A DNA stretch of 6,438 bases from Candidatus Fermentithermobacillaceae bacterium UBA3951 (GTDB taxonomy: Bacteria > Bacillota > Sulfobacillia > Fermentithermobacillales > Fermentithermobacillaceae), in assembly GCA_002385465.1 (NCBI GenBank), contig DGDN01000111.1, positions 1 through 6,438 of the forward strand. Direction: 5' to 3'. Positions 5,244 to 6,438 of this stretch are shown in pieces; positions within the stretch are counted from its first letter, which is position 1, and each line of letters opens with the position of its first letter. Under the pieces are notes generated by a model that saw only the letters and a list, made by a program, of their open reading frames with translations, was not told the DNA's origin and made no database searches. Position numbers and translations under genes: made by a program.

Positions 5244-6438
5244 TGCAGCTGAGGCGCAGATGGCGCGGGGGCAAGGCCAGAGAAGCGCGTCCGGTCCCAT
5301 CTTGCCATCAGATAGGGCACGGCCCTCAAGCAGGATCATGCCATCAAATAGGGACGGCTGCCTGCCCGGGAGGTTCGTGCGCAACGTGCCCGCTTTATCC
5401 CGGGCAGGGAGGGCTGGTCGTTGCCCTTGCCGGAAATCCGAATGTGGGCAAGTCCAGCCTCTTCAATCACCTTACGGGTTCCCGCGTTACTACTGCCAAC
5501 TACGCAGGCAAGACGGTCATGCTGAGCAAGGGACGTTCTGTGGCCTTCGGCAAGGTGATGACCGTTATCGATACCCCTGGGACGTACTCGCTCCAGGGTT
5601 TCTCCGAAGACCAAATCGTAGCAAGACACGGACTTACAAACCCCAAGCCGAACGTGATAGTGGTCGTTGTAGACGCATCCAATCTAAGTCGCAACTTGCA
5701 GCTCTTCGTTGAAGTAGCAGACCTCGGACTTCCGGTTGTTGTGGCTCTCAACCTAGAAGACGAAGCACGGCGACTGGGACGGATCATAGAGCCTGACCGT
5801 CTTGCCTCCAAGTTGAGCGTACCGGTCGTCGTCACAAACGGCCAGACGGGAGAAGGAATCCGGAATCTCTGTGAAGCCGTGGCGCGGGCGGCAATGAGCC
5901 GCCCGGCCAGCCCCGTGAGATTGTCTCCGGAGGCAGAGCGCGCGATCTCCGAAGTAGAAGAAGCTGTTTCAGCAGAGCTCCCCGAGGGTGTCGGAGGATT
6001 GGGACTTAGGGCCACGGCGCGCCTCTTGATCGAGGGTGACGCTGAGACCTGGTCGCTCTTGGGCGACGCGCTTGCGGGACGTGTCCGCCCCGTTGTAGAC
6101 GAAGTGAAGCGCAACCTCATGGCCGCAGGGGCCTGGCCGCTGGCTACCGAGCGTGTGAAAGCCATCGCCCGGTTGACAGCAGGCGTCACAAGGCAGGGGA
6201 GACGAAGCGGTGACTGGCTGTTATCCCTATGGCGGCTCAGCATCGACCGCCAGTGGGGACCCGTTATACTTCTGGGCGTCCTGGCGTTTACTTTCTGGTA
6301 CATGTACACTGTCGGAGGCTTACTATCGGAAGCTTTGGGCGGGCTTTGGGGTGAGCTTGCCATGCCCCACATAGCGTCTCTGGGGAGCCTTCTCTTCGGT
6401 CCGGGCGTCCTCTCCCGCGTGTTTGTCTGGACCTTCGG
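5243..6438 (+). CDS. feoB: FeoB ferrous iron transporter, N-terminal 398 residues, runs off the right edge
   Basis: FeoB imports Fe(II) across the cytoplasmic membrane using a GTPase-coupled channel. Visible motifs are G1 GNPNVGKSS (64-72), the G2 Thr in NYAGKTV (T91), G3 DTPG (110-113) with TYSL, G4 NLED (170-173) followed by EA, and a divergent G5 region TNGQTGEGI (198-206). Next comes the helical GDI-like region (LRATARLLIEGDAETWSLLG), then the first membrane helix around WGPVILLGVLAFTFWYMYTV. The rest of the permease lies beyond 6438. The ATG is preceded by AGGAGGG at seven bases and overlaps the dtxR stop. Residues 1-57 are an extra head with five Cys (21, 33, 41, 46, 49): CHQIG twice, then C-x4-C-x2-C. 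Comparable short Cys/His heads occur on some clostridial FeoB proteins; their role is not established. No separate feoA is seen between the two genes; a FeoA-like domain sits on the regulator. Confidence 0.93.
   Translation, partial: MQLRRRWRGGKAREARPVPSCHQIGHGPQAGSCHQIGTAACPGGSCATCPLYPGQGGLVVALAGNPNVGKSSLFNHLTGSRVTTANYAGKTVMLSKGRSVAFGKVMTVIDTPGTYSLQGFSEDQIVARHGLTNPKPNVIVVVVDASNLSRNLQLFVEVADLGLPVVVALNLEDEARRLGRIIEPDRLASKLSVPVVVTNGQTGEGIRNLCEAVARAAMSRPASPVRLSPEAERAISEVEEAVSAELPEGVGGLGLRATARLLIEGDAETWSLLGDALAGRVRPVVDEVKRNLMAAGAWPLATERVKAIARLTAGVTRQGRRSGDWLLSLWRLSIDRQWGPVILLGVLAFTFWYMYTVGGLLSEALGGLWGELAMPHIASLGSLLFGPGVLSRVFVWTF
5303..5358 (+). repeat. feoB: Imperfect direct repeat encoding CHQIG twice in FeoB
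   Basis: Two copies of about 20 bases (5303-5323 and 5339-5358) share TGCCATCA-ATAGGG and ACGGC, differ by one substitution and one base of length, and start 36 bases apart. That is exactly 12 codons, so both read as Cys-His-Gln-Ile-Gly. A short in-frame duplication of a possible metal-binding motif is the simplest reading. Confidence 0.7.

Noticed and set aside
4503..5384. Minus-strand open frame of 293 codons
   Set aside because: It is antisense to the complete DtxR-type gene and crosses its promoter and ribosome binding site; no domain is recognisable.
5203..5712. Plus-strand open frame of 169 codons overlapping the start of feoB
   Set aside because: It is the wrong frame across the FeoB G1-G3 motifs; the FeoB frame has the ribosome binding site and the conserved residues.
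5500..6372. Long minus-strand open frame of 290 codons
   Set aside because: It is antisense to feoB, is Ser/Thr/Arg-rich with no motif, and the opposite strand carries clear GTPase motifs in a frame open to the edge.
1..6438. CRISPR array, tRNA, rRNA or insertion-sequence ends
   Set aside because: No regularly spaced repeats, cloverleaf sequence, rRNA-like stretch or transposase motif was seen in either strand.

Overview
The window reads as bacterial chromosomal DNA of moderately high GC (mid-50s percent by eye). Strong GGAGG ribosome binding sites, frequent GTG starts, an SdpI-family protein and a Cys-rich FeoB paired with a DtxR-type regulator suggest a Gram-positive, probably anaerobic lineage (Bacillota or a relative). 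That placement is inference; nothing here identifies a species.

Left part (1-2831, minus strand). A membrane-anchored five-helix protein with a PQQ-like beta-propeller (613-2604) is intact. Downstream lies an unrecognised single-helix protein that runs off the left edge and is broken by a one-base frameshift (1-482). Just upstream lies a small, probably frameshifted membrane-protein remnant (2653-2831).

Middle part (about 2850-4487, plus strand) is a patchwork of small and damaged genes: the last repeat of a TPR protein without its front, an intact SdpI-family membrane protein, an intact ribbon-helix-helix antitoxin (VapB-like) whose overlapping PIN toxin (VapC) is cut to 30 codons, and an unrecognised protein of about 185 residues broken by a one-base frameshift. 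The end of that reading frame runs into the next promoter.

Right part (4462-6438, plus strand) is an iron-uptake operon. A near-consensus sigma-70 promoter is overlapped by a TTAGG-N4-CCTAA operator, and a second, degenerate copy lies 22 bp downstream. It drives a DtxR/IdeR-type regulator carrying a C-terminal FeoA-like SH3 domain, followed, with a 1-base overlap, by feoB, which leaves the window after its first membrane helix. The logic is that Fe(II)-loaded DtxR closes the promoter of its own gene and of the ferrous iron transporter. The FeoB N-terminus has a five-cysteine extension with a duplicated CHQIG motif.

No tRNA, rRNA, CRISPR array or insertion-sequence transposase was seen. The most notable points are the autoregulated dtxR-feoB promoter, the altered metal ligand in DtxR (Glu at the Met10 position), the Cys-rich FeoB head, the antitoxin left without a toxin, and three frame breaks that would each be repaired by adding one base. 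The last point raises the question of sequencing error versus real gene decay.
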